This document shows positions 17,901 to 25,587 of a stretch of 64,000 nucleotides of DNA, piece by piece. A model generated the notes under the pieces. The model did not search any database and was not told the DNA's origin. It saw only the letters and a list, made by a program, of their open reading frames with translations. The stretch is from Plantactinospora soyae (GTDB taxonomy: Bacteria; Actinomycetota; Actinomycetes; Mycobacteriales; Micromonosporaceae). The stretch lies in NCBI RefSeq assembly GCF_014874095.1, contig NZ_JADBEB010000001.1, forward strand, positions 2,542,001-2,606,000, written 5' to 3'. The first letter of the stretch is position 1. Each line of letters opens with the position of its first letter. The position numbers and the translations under genes were made by a program.

Positions 17901-17933
17901 GGGGAGAACTCTCGGGGAAGCGGGGACCGCTGA
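14913..17933 (+). CDS. Membrane-tethered alpha/beta hydrolase fused to ABC transporter ATPase
   Basis: A 1006-residue fusion. After a basic N-terminus comes a transmembrane helix (about 41-61), then an X-Pro dipeptidyl-peptidase/CocE-type alpha/beta hydrolase domain with oxyanion HGFGG (about 111), nucleophile GGSYGGG (Ser190), an acid in GAADTLFPL and a His in FTGGHDGGEG, plus a C-terminal jelly-roll-like part. A Gly/Asp/Glu-rich loop (about 248-300) interrupts it. A second helix (about 663-686) leads to a cytoplasmic ABC ATPase with GLLGPNGAGKTTT, signature YSHGMRQR and Walker B LVLDEPTDGLD. The permease follows with a TGATG overlap. The frame extends to 14724, but ATG 14913 begins just before the basic stretch. 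Confidence 0.88.
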   Translation: MPSRLLARLRRVLRPAEPDRPDAAGPNPPARPWRARLTRRRVVAGSTVVVLLAALVGWAVWPEQRSYSTTDSMITVRSGPNGDQPVDLDTTFYLPEGASSARPAPAVLLAHGFGGTKRSVSSDAQDLADLGYAVLTYTARGFGRSTGQIHLDNPDYEVRDASRLLDWLAQRPDIRKDAAGDPRVGVVGGSYGGGLALLLAAQDQRVDAIVPMITWHDLARSFLPESTGREPVDGVFKKGWAGIFFGSGSGGGLGGLGAPGGAGNPGGSSDDESGPDDESGPEGTGNEPPAGQDPVLGTVPGAVPGATPTDPACGRFAADVCAAYLRIATTGRGDPAAVELLRRSSPAGVLDRIKAPTLLVQGAADTLFPLAEADANARGIAAAGTPVRVAWFTGGHDGGEGPQTDQDRLRFLMAQWLDHYVKGAGEAPSASFTWSRIAGFDALDRGLVATGFSVADYPGVGGAATSTVGVAGPQQRIANPPNGNPAAISALPFAGGFSSLLDGVAGDLPGQHARFESAPLEHAVDVVGSPSVAIRAASPTGEAVLFVKLYDVDPTGPAALSNGLVAPVRLTGLPADIAAAVPVRVTLPAIVRRIEAGHRLRIVVASSDQGYATPAEPVTYTVALGGAGGNVGAVPGGAALTGAEVSLPTVDGTPIATPAVAWRWTLVGLLAAIVLGLVVVVAVVRRRHRRHDTSIVPGYADTPLVVRELRKEYADGFVAVSRIDFEVHRGQVVGLLGPNGAGKTTTLRVLMGLTQPTAGEIHVFGHRLVPGSPVLSRIGSLVEGPGFLPHLSGLENLRAYWRATGRKWADAHFDEALEIAGLGDSVHRKTRKYSHGMRQRLAIAQAMLGLPELLVLDEPTDGLDPPQIAEMRRVLRRYATDGRAVLVSSHLLAEVEQTCTHAVVVHKGTIVASGRVDEIVGESPSTQFDVSDDAAARAVLDRLDGVRVLPDPDGGLVVDTNGTARSEVVAELVRAGVGVDRVVPRRRLEDAFLALVGENSRGSGDR

Positions 17934-18826
17934 TGACGACCATCGAGACCAACACCGTCGGTACGCCGGACGCGGCGGGCGGTGCGGCCGGCTACCGGCC
18001 CGGGGCCACGCTCTCGATCGCCGCCGAGTGGCGCCGGCAGGCCTCGCGGCGGCGTACCCAGCTCGCGCTGGGGTTCATGGTGCTGCTGCCACTGGTCATC
18101 CTGGTCGCCTTCCAGTTCGAGAGTTCCGGGGACGACGACAACGGCGGGGGCGAGTTCGGCAGCCTGATCGAGATGGCCACCACCGGCGGGCTCAACTTCA
18201 CCCTCTTCTCGCTGCTCGTCTCGTCGTCGTTCCTGCTGGTCGTCGTGGTGGCGCTGTTCTGCGGCGACACGGTGGCGAGCGAGGCGAGCTGGGGAAGCCT
18301 GCGTTACCTGCTGGCCGTACCGGTGCCCCGGGCCCGGCTGCTGACGGTGAAGCTGGTGGTCGCGCTGGCGTACTCGCTGCTGGCCCTGCTGCTGCTCGCC
18401 GGCACCGCCATGCTCGCCGGCACCCTCCGGTACGGCTGGGAGCCGCTGAGCAGCACGGTGGCGGCGCAGATCCCGGCCGGGGAGGGGTTGCTACGGCTGC
18501 TCGGCATCCTCGGCTACCTGGCGGTCGTACTGCTGGTGGTGGCCGGCCTGGCGTTCCTGCTGTCGGTGACCACGGACGCGGCGCTGGGCGCGGTCGGCGG
18601 GGCCGTGCTGCTCTGGATCCTGTCCAGCATCCTGGACCAGATCACCGCGCTCGGGGTGCTCCGGGACTTCCTGCCGACGCACTACAGCCAGGCCTGGCTG
18701 GGCCTGCTCTCCACTCCGGTGCAGACCGACGACATCGTCAAGGGCGCCATCTCGGCGATCTGCTACGCCACCGTCTTCTGGTCGCTCGCCTTCTGGCGCT
18801 TCACCCGCAAGGACGTCGTCTCCTGA
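17933..18826 (+). CDS. ABC-2 type transporter permease
   Basis: A 297-residue inner-membrane permease with six predicted helices. The cytoplasmic N-terminus is followed by helix 1 (about 43-59), an extracytoplasmic acidic loop (SSGDDDNGGGE), and the segment SEASWGSLRYLLAVPVPRARLL, which is the coupling-type loop of ABC-2 permeases. Its ATG overlaps the stop of the hydrolase-ATPase gene, so both are made together and almost certainly form one exporter. The substrate is unknown; the tethered peptidase-like domain suggests a peptide or acylated product. Confidence 0.85.
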   Translation: MTTIETNTVGTPDAAGGAAGYRPGATLSIAAEWRRQASRRRTQLALGFMVLLPLVILVAFQFESSGDDDNGGGEFGSLIEMATTGGLNFTLFSLLVSSSFLLVVVVALFCGDTVASEASWGSLRYLLAVPVPRARLLTVKLVVALAYSLLALLLLAGTAMLAGTLRYGWEPLSSTVAAQIPAGEGLLRLLGILGYLAVVLLVVAGLAFLLSVTTDAALGAVGGAVLLWILSSILDQITALGVLRDFLPTHYSQAWLGLLSTPVQTDDIVKGAISAICYATVFWSLAFWRFTRKDVVS

Positions 18827-18910
18827 CCCCCACCGGCCCGGGGACGCGGCTCGCGCCCCACATGCGGACGTGCCGGGGCCGGCTGGAGACCGACCCCGGC
18901 ACCTGACCAC

Positions 18911-19405
18911 TCAGGCGGTGAGGGGCGATCCGGTCTCCAGCAGGGTCTTCAGGTCGCTGAGCACGAACGGCCAACCACCACCGGTACCGGGCAGGTCGCC
19001 GGCGAGCAGGGCGGCGGTGTTCGGGGCGCCGGTGACGTCGTGCGTGACGGTGAGCGTGACCAGGCCGCGTTCGTCCTGGGCGATGTCGTAGCTGAGCCGG
19101 GTCGGGCTCTCGGTCGCCATGCTGGGGTCGCCCGTCATCCGCCAGGTCAGCGCCAGTCGGGTGCCCGGTTGGGCCTCGATGACCTCGCCCTCGATGATGA
19201 CGGTGCGGACGTCCGGGCCGACCCACGCCTCACTGGCGTAGCCGCGGTAGACGCCGCCGGGCCGCGCCTCGATGTCGATGCGGCCGCCGTAGCCGTAGCG
19301 CTGGGTCCACTCCGACTCGGTCAACGCGGCCCAGATCTGTTCCGGGCTGGCCTTGAGATAGACCCGGTGGGTCTGGACGGTCGTCTCCCGCAAGGTGTCG
19401 GTCAT
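18911..19405 (-). CDS. SRPBCC (AHSA1-like) family protein
   Basis: A 164-residue protein of the START/Bet v1-like superfamily. Typical landmarks are VYLKASPEQIWAALTESEWTQRYGY (residues about 14-38), YRGYASEAW, and TRLSYDIAQDERGLVTLTVTHDV, ending with the long C-terminal helix GGWPFVLSDLKTLLETG. The upstream open frame is ignored because ATG 19405 has an AAGGAGTG ribosome-binding site. Members bind hydrophobic ligands or act as polyketide cyclase-like proteins; no specific ligand can be assigned. Confidence 0.88.
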   Translation of the reverse strand: MTDTLRETTVQTHRVYLKASPEQIWAALTESEWTQRYGYGGRIDIEARPGGVYRGYASEAWVGPDVRTVIIEGEVIEAQPGTRLALTWRMTGDPSMATESPTRLSYDIAQDERGLVTLTVTHDVTGAPNTAALLAGDLPGTGGGWPFVLSDLKTLLETGSPLTA

Positions 19406-19557
19406 GATCACTCCTTGGTCCGGAGGCACCCGCCGTGCCGGGTGCCGCTCCTGACCTGACCCTCCACCGCGCAGCGGCGGGGCACATCCGTGGCCGACAC
19501 GGATCCGGCCACTGACCGCGCTCCGGTCGACGAGCACGGATCGCGGCTCGGTGCCGG

Positions 19558-22350
19558 CTACCTCCCGCCGACGGGTGGCGGCTTCCCACCGACGGGTGGC
19601 GGCTTCCCGCTGGCCGGTGGCGGCGGCAGCCCCAGCGACTCGAGTTCGGCCCGCCCCTCGGGCTCGCGGCCCGGCAGGAGCAGCAACGTGTACGCGTGCT
19701 CGGCCCGGGCACCGATCCGCCGGAAACCGGCCAGCGAGGCGGCGAGCGCGTCGACGTCGCCGTGCAACCGGCCCCTGGCCCGGGTCAGGCAGGCATCAGA
19801 CCACGCGTTCCCGGCCGTCGTCCGGTCGGCGACCGAGATCCGTTCCACCGCATCCGGCAGCCCGGCGACGACCGCCAACTCCGCACCCGCGGCACAGGCG
19901 TACGTGTCGTACCGGTACGAGTGGAAGTCGCCGAAGGCCCGGTCGACCAGCCTCGACGCGTCGGCGAACTGATTGAGGTGGACGGCGGTACGGCACTGGG
20001 CGAAGACCACCGACGGAAGTCGCGACACGTCGACGCTGGGGCCACCTGGGAACTCCGCGAGGCGACGACGCCAGAGTAGGAGATTCTCGCGGTGGTGGCG
20101 CAGCCCGTAGCCGAGTACCGCGGACGCCGCGACGCTCACCATGTAGCCGACCGGCGGGCGTCCGGCCCGCTGCCAACCGTCCCACAGCACGTTGGCATGC
20201 CCCAGCGCCTCGTCGATACCGCCCGTGAGCAGCAGCGCCGGTACGAGGGTGCTCACGGCGTAGTAGGAGCGGTTGCCGAAAAGGTCGTCCTGCACCATCT
20301 GCCGCGCCAGATCCAGCGCGCTGGGCAGGTCACCGGCCCGCAGTGCGGAGGTGGCCGCCATCTGGAAGATGTCGTCGATCTCCGGTGCCGCTCGCGGGTC
20401 GGTGCGGTCGAGTGTCGGCAGCAGGCCCAACCGCTCCTGGCTGATCCGGTATGCCTCCGCCGGCCTGCCCGTCTGCGCCGCCGCACTGCCCAGTGCATCG
20501 AGGCCCGCGCTGACCAGCACCGGGTCACCGCTGTTCCGGGCCACCTCCGCTGCGGTACGGGCGAGCACGGGATCGGCGTCGAATCTGCGGCTGGAGACGT
20601 TCCACGCCGCGGCGACGGCGATGGCGGCGGCGACGGCGGGATCACCGGGGTCGCCGACGGCACGGGCCTCGTCGAGCAGGCCGCCCAGGCGCTCGTGGGA
20701 GATGTCGCTGGCGATGCGGCCGTCGCAGCGGTTGACGAGTTCGACCAGCCGGGCCAGCGTGATCGCCATGGCATTGCCGTCGCCGGCGGCCTCGGCGCGT
20801 CGGGCGGAGGCGAGCAGCAGGTCGACGACCCGTGCTCCCGATGCCATGCCGATCATCGCGCAGTCCGCCGCGCTACGCAGATCCAGCGCCGCATCGGCAG
20901 GTCCGGGCGCCCGCTCGGCCGCCTGGAGGTAGTAGCTCACCGAGTCCGCCAGGAACCGGCGCGCGTACGTGAGCCGGCCGAGCGCGCGCGCCAACCGGTG
21001 GCACGTGGTGCCGGAGGCGGACGGACAGATCAGCAGCGCGGCGCGCAGGTCGTCGGCGAGGGCGTCGAAGTCGTCCCGCCACTCGTCGCCCAGCCGCTCG
21101 ACCAGTTTCCCGGCCGCCGTGGACGCCCAGTCCAGATAGCGGTCGAACACCTCGGCCCGGCCCTGGTCGGCGTCCAACAGCTCCCGCGCGAACGCCCGTA
21201 CGGTGCCCAACAGCCGCCATCGACCCGCGTCGCGCTGGTGCGTCACCAGGCTCTTGTCCACCAGCCGGCCGAGCAGATCCGCGGTCTCGGCCAGGCTGTC
21301 CCCGCCCGACACGACCATGGCCGCGCCGAGGTCGAAGCCACCGGCGAACACGGCAAGACGCCGGAACAGCACCTGTTCGACGTCGTCGAGCAGGCCGTAA
21401 CTCCAGTTGAGTACCGCGCGCAACGAGCGGTGCCGTTGGTCGGCATCCCGGCCGCCGGACAACATCCGCAGCGGATCCTGCAGGGCGGCGAGCAGACCGG
21501 CGGCGCCGAGCGACGCGCTGCGCGCGGCGGCGAGTTCGATCGCCAACGGCAGGTTGTCCAGGCGTACGCAGAGTTCCCCGACCACCACCGGGTCGTCGGC
21601 GGCGGAGCCGGCCGCACCAGCGCGATCGTCGAAGAGTTCCCGGCCGTCGGAATCCGGCAGCGGCAGCACCGGCACCACCCGCTCCCCGGGCGCGCCCAGG
21701 CGCTCGCGACTGGTGGCGACGATGGACACGCCCGGACAGCCGGACAGGATCCGCTCGGCGAACACCGCGACCGCGTCGAGCAGGTGCTCGCAGTTGTCCA
21801 GCACCAGCAGCGACCGGCTCTCGCCGAGCCACATCACGATGGCCTCGGTCAGCGGCTGCCGGGGACTCGGGGTGACACCCAGCGCGGCGGCCACCGCCTG
21901 GGCCACGAAGCCGTCCCGTACCGGGACGAGATCGACGAAGGCACCGCCGTCCGGGAACCGCGGCGCGGCCTCGGCGGCGAGTTCGACGGCGAGTCGGCTC
22001 TTGCCGACTCCACCCGTTCCGACCAGCATCACCAGCCGGGTGTCCGGCAGCGCGGCCAGCACCGAGTCCCGCTCCTGCCGGCGGCCGACAAACCTGGTAC
22101 GCGGCACCGGCAGAGCCGCGACACCACCGGTACGCCGGGGCGGCGTCGCAGCGCGGGCGGCAGCGAACGCCGACAGGGCCCGGCGGTCGGCGACGCCGCA
22201 CTTGCGCAGCAACGACGACACGTGGCTTTCCACGGTACGGACGGAGATGAACAGCCGCGCGGCGATCTCGGCGTTGGTGCACCGTTCACCGAGCAGCGCG
22301 AGCACCTCCGCCTCGCGTGCCGAGATGTCGACTTCCCCTGACGCCGTCAC
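19558..22350 (-). CDS. Large LuxR-type regulator with N-terminal HTH and STAND ATPase
   Basis: A regulator of about 930 residues. The LuxR helix-turn-helix is at the N-terminus (LSAREAEVLAL-like start, then CTNAEIAARLFISVRTVESHV, residues about 8-65), followed by an NB-ARC/STAND ATPase (FVGRRQERDSVL, Walker A GTGGVGKSRL near residue 114, Walker B LLVLDNCEHLL) and a long helical, probably TPR-like C-terminal half. GTG 22350 has GAGGA about nine bases upstream; an in-frame ATG at 22368 is an alternative. The very C-terminus carries a proline/glycine repeat (KPPPVGG twice). The trigger is unknown; the SRPBCC gene 150 bases downstream is a candidate target. Confidence 0.85.
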   Translation of the reverse strand: MTASGEVDISAREAEVLALLGERCTNAEIAARLFISVRTVESHVSSLLRKCGVADRRALSAFAAARAATPPRRTGGVAALPVPRTRFVGRRQERDSVLAALPDTRLVMLVGTGGVGKSRLAVELAAEAAPRFPDGGAFVDLVPVRDGFVAQAVAAALGVTPSPRQPLTEAIVMWLGESRSLLVLDNCEHLLDAVAVFAERILSGCPGVSIVATSRERLGAPGERVVPVLPLPDSDGRELFDDRAGAAGSAADDPVVVGELCVRLDNLPLAIELAAARSASLGAAGLLAALQDPLRMLSGGRDADQRHRSLRAVLNWSYGLLDDVEQVLFRRLAVFAGGFDLGAAMVVSGGDSLAETADLLGRLVDKSLVTHQRDAGRWRLLGTVRAFARELLDADQGRAEVFDRYLDWASTAAGKLVERLGDEWRDDFDALADDLRAALLICPSASGTTCHRLARALGRLTYARRFLADSVSYYLQAAERAPGPADAALDLRSAADCAMIGMASGARVVDLLLASARRAEAAGDGNAMAITLARLVELVNRCDGRIASDISHERLGGLLDEARAVGDPGDPAVAAAIAVAAAWNVSSRRFDADPVLARTAAEVARNSGDPVLVSAGLDALGSAAAQTGRPAEAYRISQERLGLLPTLDRTDPRAAPEIDDIFQMAATSALRAGDLPSALDLARQMVQDDLFGNRSYYAVSTLVPALLLTGGIDEALGHANVLWDGWQRAGRPPVGYMVSVAASAVLGYGLRHHRENLLLWRRRLAEFPGGPSVDVSRLPSVVFAQCRTAVHLNQFADASRLVDRAFGDFHSYRYDTYACAAGAELAVVAGLPDAVERISVADRTTAGNAWSDACLTRARGRLHGDVDALAASLAGFRRIGARAEHAYTLLLLPGREPEGRAELESLGLPPPPASGKPPPVGGKPPPVGGR

Positions 22351-22427
22351 GGGCCCATCCTCGCCCATCGGGCCCGGTTGCCGGTGCGCCGGAGGTACGG
22401 CCACCGCCCGGCCCGCCGTACCCCCGG

Positions 22428-22706
22428 TCAGAGCTTCTGGTCCCGGCTGGCCATCCCGGCCGGAGCGGCGGCGAGCGCGGCGTGGATCGCCTCGACCAGG
22501 GCGAGCGCCGACTCCTCGGTCAGCTCGACCGCGACCCGGGCGGCCGGCCCGGCGGCCGGGTTCAGGAAGTCGATGTTGAGGGTGTGGGCGTACGGGGCGT
22601 GCGTCGGGTGGTCCACGTAGACGGTGGCGTCGCTGACCGGGAACCAGCCGCCGGCGCCCTTCCCGCTTCCCTCGACCTCTCGCCGCACGGTGACGTAGGT
22701 GCACAT
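22428..22706 (-). CDS. DUF6295-like small protein
   Basis: A 92-residue protein beginning MCTYVTV, with GSGKGAGGWFPVSDATVYVDHP and a HTLNIDFLNP segment, then an alpha helix rich in Ala/Glu. This pattern matches what I recall as the DUF6295 family, small actinobacterial proteins of unknown function found next to dienelactone hydrolases. It follows the hydrolase gene by 10 bases and is probably in the same operon. The exact DUF number should be treated as tentative. Confidence 0.7.
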   Translation of the reverse strand: MCTYVTVRREVEGSGKGAGGWFPVSDATVYVDHPTHAPYAHTLNIDFLNPAAGPAARVAVELTEESALALVEAIHAALAAAPAGMASRDQKL

Positions 22707-22716
22707 GCCGACCTCC

Positions 22717-23460
22717 TCAGGCGCCGAGTTGGCGGTCGAAGAACTCGCGGACCCGCTGCCAGCCCTCGGTCGCGGCGAGCGGCCGGTAGCTGGGCCGGTC
22801 CACGGCGAAGAAGCCGTGTCCGGCGTCGGGGTAGCTGTGGAACTCGTGTGGCTTGCCCAGCCGGGTCAGCTCTCCAGCCAACTCCGCCACCTGGGCGGGA
22901 GAGGGGTACTGGTCGTCCGCGCCGAACATGCCGAGCAGCGGGCAGGAGAGCGAGCCCGCCTGGTCCAGCAGCGGTGTCACGGCCAGCGGGAAGTTCTCCG
23001 GCGGGTTGCCGACGACGAACGCGCCGTAGCAGTCGACGGCGGCGTCCAGCGGCAGCCGGCAGGCGGCCAGGAACGCCTGCCGCCCACCGGAGCAGTACCC
23101 GATCACCCCGACCTTGCCGTTCGAGGCGGGGAGCCCGCGCAGGTGGTCGGCCGCGCCGCCGACGTCACCGACCAGCCGGTCATCGGGTACGCCGCCAGCG
23201 GCCCGAGCCGTGGCCGCCGCGTCGTCGGGGCTGGCGCCCGGCGCCTCCCGGCTGTAGAGGTTGGGGCAGATGGCCGCGTACCCGTAGCTGGCCAGTCGCC
23301 GGGTGATCTCCTTGGTCGACTCGTCGTACCCGGGCATGTGGTGGATCACCACCACGCCCCCGCGCGGCTCCGAGCCGACCGGCTGGGCCAGGTACGCCTC
23401 GATCTCGTCCCCGCCCGCCCCGGTGATCCGGACCGTTCCGGCCTGCATCGCGTCCCGCAA
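22717..23460 (-). CDS. Dienelactone hydrolase family protein
   Basis: A 247-residue alpha/beta hydrolase of the DLH family. The nucleophile elbow is GYCSGG (Cys, about residue 124), as in true dienelactone hydrolases; the Asp is in FGADDQYPS and the His in PDAGHGFF. HHMPGYDE supplies the oxyanion region. The family hydrolyses dienelactone in chloroaromatic breakdown, but many actinobacterial members have unknown substrates. It is the first gene of a two-gene operon with the DUF6295-like gene; a dyad at 23549-23572 lies 89 bases upstream. Confidence 0.88.
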   Translation of the reverse strand: MRDAMQAGTVRITGAGGDEIEAYLAQPVGSEPRGGVVVIHHMPGYDESTKEITRRLASYGYAAICPNLYSREAPGASPDDAAATARAAGGVPDDRLVGDVGGAADHLRGLPASNGKVGVIGYCSGGRQAFLAACRLPLDAAVDCYGAFVVGNPPENFPLAVTPLLDQAGSLSCPLLGMFGADDQYPSPAQVAELAGELTRLGKPHEFHSYPDAGHGFFAVDRPSYRPLAATEGWQRVREFFDRQLGA

Positions 23461-23548
23461 CGTCGTGCTCCCGTCTCCTCCACCGGCCAGGGACCTTCGG
23501 CGACCGGACCGGCGCGCTGTCGTCGACGGTCCTGCCCTGGTCCGGCAC

Positions 23549-23572
23549 GATCGTTAGCCTAAGGCAACGATC
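23549..23572. promoter_or_regulatory. Candidate operator upstream of dienelactone hydrolase operon
   Basis: A 24-bp dyad with perfect 7-bp arms GATCGTT and AACGATC and a centre containing GCCTAAGGC. On the minus strand the centre reads TTAGGCTAAC, which agrees with 12 of 19 positions of the IdeR/DmdR iron box as I remember it. It lies in the promoter gap of the hydrolase operon. An iron-responsive role is only a hypothesis. Confidence 0.4.
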
Positions 23573-23735
23573 CACGGCCGGGATGCCGGCTCCCGGCGAC
23601 GGCCTCACCCTCGCCGTGCCCGTCCCCGTCCCGTCCCCGTCTCGGGCCCGGAGCCGGTCGGGATATTGGTCACAGCGGGCGAGTGCCCGGGACAGCGGGA
23701 TGGTCGGACCCGTAGACTGGCCGGACAACTTCATA

Positions 23736-23851
23736 CCTCATCCAGAGGGGCTGAGGGATACGGCCCGATGACGCCCCGGCAACCACTCCACCGCGGAGCA
23801 GGTGCCAAATCCGTCCCCGCCGCGCCGTGCGGTCCCGGGAAAGATGAGAGG
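23736..23851 (+). promoter_or_regulatory. SAM-I (S-box) riboswitch in threonine synthase leader
   Basis: The leader has the S-box core in order: CTCATC (23737-23742, P1 5' strand), AGAGGGGCTGAGGGA with the kink-turn, GGCCCGATGACGCCCC, CGGCAACC, a short P3 (CTCC/GGAG), GGTGCCAAATCC, P4, and GAAAGATGAG with GATGAG at 23843-23848 closing P1. No terminator follows; instead the ribosome-binding site GAGAGGA (23846-23852) overlaps the 3' strand of P1, so SAM binding could block translation directly. A -10-like TAGACT at 23713 fits a start just upstream. Confidence 0.9.
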
Positions 23852-23863
23852 ACGGCCATCGCC

Positions 23864-25159
23864 ATGACGTCGATCATCGACGCGACCCCCAGTCAGACCA
23901 CCGAGGTCACCCCCAGCCCCGCCCGCGCGCTGGTCTGTCGCGGCTGCGGATCCGAGTACCCGCTCGTCGCCCAGCATGCCTGCTTCGAGTGTTTCGGCCC
24001 GCTGGAGGTCGGCTACGACACCGAGGCACTGGCCCGGGTCACCCGGGCCGACATCGAGGCCGGCCCGCAGAACCTGTGGCGGTACGCCGCCCTGCTGCCG
24101 ACCGGCCAGGACCCGGCCACCCGGGTCACCCTCGACCCCGGCCTCACCCCGCTGGTTCCGGCCCCCGGCCTCGCCGCCGAGCTGGGCATCCGGGCGCCGC
24201 TCTGGGTCAAGGACGACAGCGCCAACCCCACCCACTCGTTCAAGGACCGGGTTGTCTCGGTGGCGCTGACCGCCGCCCGGGAGCTCGGCTTCACCCGGTT
24301 CGCCTGCGCCTCGACCGGCAACCTGGCGAACTCGGTCGCCGCGCACGCGGCCCGGGCCGGGGTGCCGTCGATCGTCTTCATCCCCGGCGACCTGGAACTG
24401 GGCAAGGTGGTCACCACCGCCGTCTACGGCGGGGACGTGGTCGCGATCGACGGGTCGTACGACGACGTGAACCGGCTCTGCGGCGAACTGGTGGAGACCG
24501 ACGAGTTCGAGGACACCGCGTTCGTCAACGTCAACGTCCGGCCGTACTACGCCGAGGGCTCGAAGACCCTGGGGTACGAGGTCGCCGAGCAGTTGGGTTG
24601 GCGGATTCCGGAGCAGGTGGTCATCCCGATGGCCAGCGGCGAACTGCTCACCAAGATTGACAAGGCGTTCAGCGAACTGGTCGAGATCGGCCTGGTCGAG
24701 GCCCCGGCCAACGGCTGGAAGGTCTTCGGCGCCCAGTCGGCGGGCTGCAACCCGATCGCCACGGCGCTGCACGCCGGCACCGACGTGATCACCCCGGTCC
24801 GGCCGACCGGCATCGCGAAGTCGCTCAACATCGGCGACCCGGCCGCCGGCCTCTACGCCCTGGAGGCGGTACGCCGGACCGGCGGCTGGATGGAGTACGC
24901 CGACGACGAGGAGATCCGGTCGGGGATCCGACAGTTGGCCCGGACCACCGGCGTGTTCGCCGAGACGGCCGGCGGGGTCACCGTGGCCGTACTGGCGAAG
25001 CTGGTGGCGAGCGGTCGGCTGGATCCGGACGCCGAGACGGTCGTCTACAACACCGGCGAGGGCCTCAAGACCCTCGACGCGGTGGCGGCCCAGGTCGGCC
25101 CGACGTACCGGGTCAAGCCGTCGCTGCGCGCGGTCCGCGACGCCGGCCTGCTCGGCTGA
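23864..25159 (+). CDS. thrC: Threonine synthase
   Basis: A 431-residue PLP enzyme. It begins with a zinc-ribbon-like part (LVCRGCGSEYPL and CFECFGPLEVGYD, residues about 18-47), then DDSANPTHSFKDR with the PLP lysine (about residue 127) and the phosphate-binding CASTGNLANSVAAHAA. Threonine synthase converts O-phosphohomoserine to threonine. ATG 23864 lies directly after the riboswitch; the longer frame to 23666 would read through the aptamer. Unusually for a threonine gene, it is separate from hom and thrB and is under a SAM riboswitch. Its neighbourhood (csp, groEL downstream) resembles the second thrC copy of Streptomyces, as far as I recall. Confidence 0.88.
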   Translation: MTSIIDATPSQTTEVTPSPARALVCRGCGSEYPLVAQHACFECFGPLEVGYDTEALARVTRADIEAGPQNLWRYAALLPTGQDPATRVTLDPGLTPLVPAPGLAAELGIRAPLWVKDDSANPTHSFKDRVVSVALTAARELGFTRFACASTGNLANSVAAHAARAGVPSIVFIPGDLELGKVVTTAVYGGDVVAIDGSYDDVNRLCGELVETDEFEDTAFVNVNVRPYYAEGSKTLGYEVAEQLGWRIPEQVVIPMASGELLTKIDKAFSELVEIGLVEAPANGWKVFGAQSAGCNPIATALHAGTDVITPVRPTGIAKSLNIGDPAAGLYALEAVRRTGGWMEYADDEEIRSGIRQLARTTGVFAETAGGVTVAVLAKLVASGRLDPDAETVVYNTGEGLKTLDAVAAQVGPTYRVKPSLRAVRDAGLLG

Positions 25160-25202
25160 GTCGGCCCCTTCCCGCCGGACTCCACATTCTCAAGCGCGAC
25201 GT

Positions 25203-25235
25203 CCCGGTCACCGTCCGGAACCGATGGTGACCGGG
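25203..25235 (+). terminator. Hairpin after thrC
   Basis: A perfect 10-bp inverted repeat, CCCGGTCACC and GGTGACCGGG, with a 13-base loop lies 43 bases after the thrC stop codon. There is no T-run, as is common for GC-rich actinomycete terminators. Confidence 0.6.
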
Positions 25236-25349
25236 CGCGGCAGTGTGCGCGCCGTACGCGCATCTGCGGGCCACGGTCCACGACAGTGGTACGAATGCGG
25301 CCTGTAGCTGGGGATTTGCCACCGGTGACGAAAACACGCGGAAGAGGAC

Positions 25350-25461
25350 TTGACGACTGCATCTGCAGGACGCAAGATGCTCCGTGCGGGAGGACGCACC
25401 GCCGTAGACTTTTTAAGCTCTTACGACCCAGCGCCGGAGGCGTTGTGCGGGCGTCCTCCCG
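25350..25461 (+). ncRNA. Candidate structured RNA or leader between thrC and GNAT gene
   Basis: The 428-base gap 25160-25587 has no convincing gene. Inside it, 11-bp arms CGGGAGGACGC (25387-25397) and GCGTCCTCCCG (25451-25461) are perfectly complementary across 53 bases, which include a small internal CGCC-GGA-GGCG hairpin and an AT-rich TTTTTAAGC stretch. A possible promoter, TTGACG at 25350 and CAAGAT 17 bases on, would start transcription at the first arm. This could be a small RNA or the leader of the downstream acetyltransferase gene. It is a pattern call only. Confidence 0.4.
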
Positions 25462-25587
25462 ACCAAATTCTTTCGACCGGGCCGACGCCCATCGGCCCGA
25501 TGGACTCAACGACGATCCACCCGTTCGGGTGACGGTGCCCGCGATAATCGGTCGCGCCGGACCGGTACACCCGGCACTCTCGACGCC

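Noticed and set aside
20092..22341. 749-codon open frame on the plus strand opposite the LuxR/STAND regulator
   Set aside because: No family motifs and a composition rich in Arg, Gly, Gln and His as expected of an antisense shadow in GC-rich DNA.
23666..23863. N-terminal extension of thrC upstream of ATG 23864
   Set aside because: It would be translated through the SAM-I aptamer and has no homology to threonine synthase.
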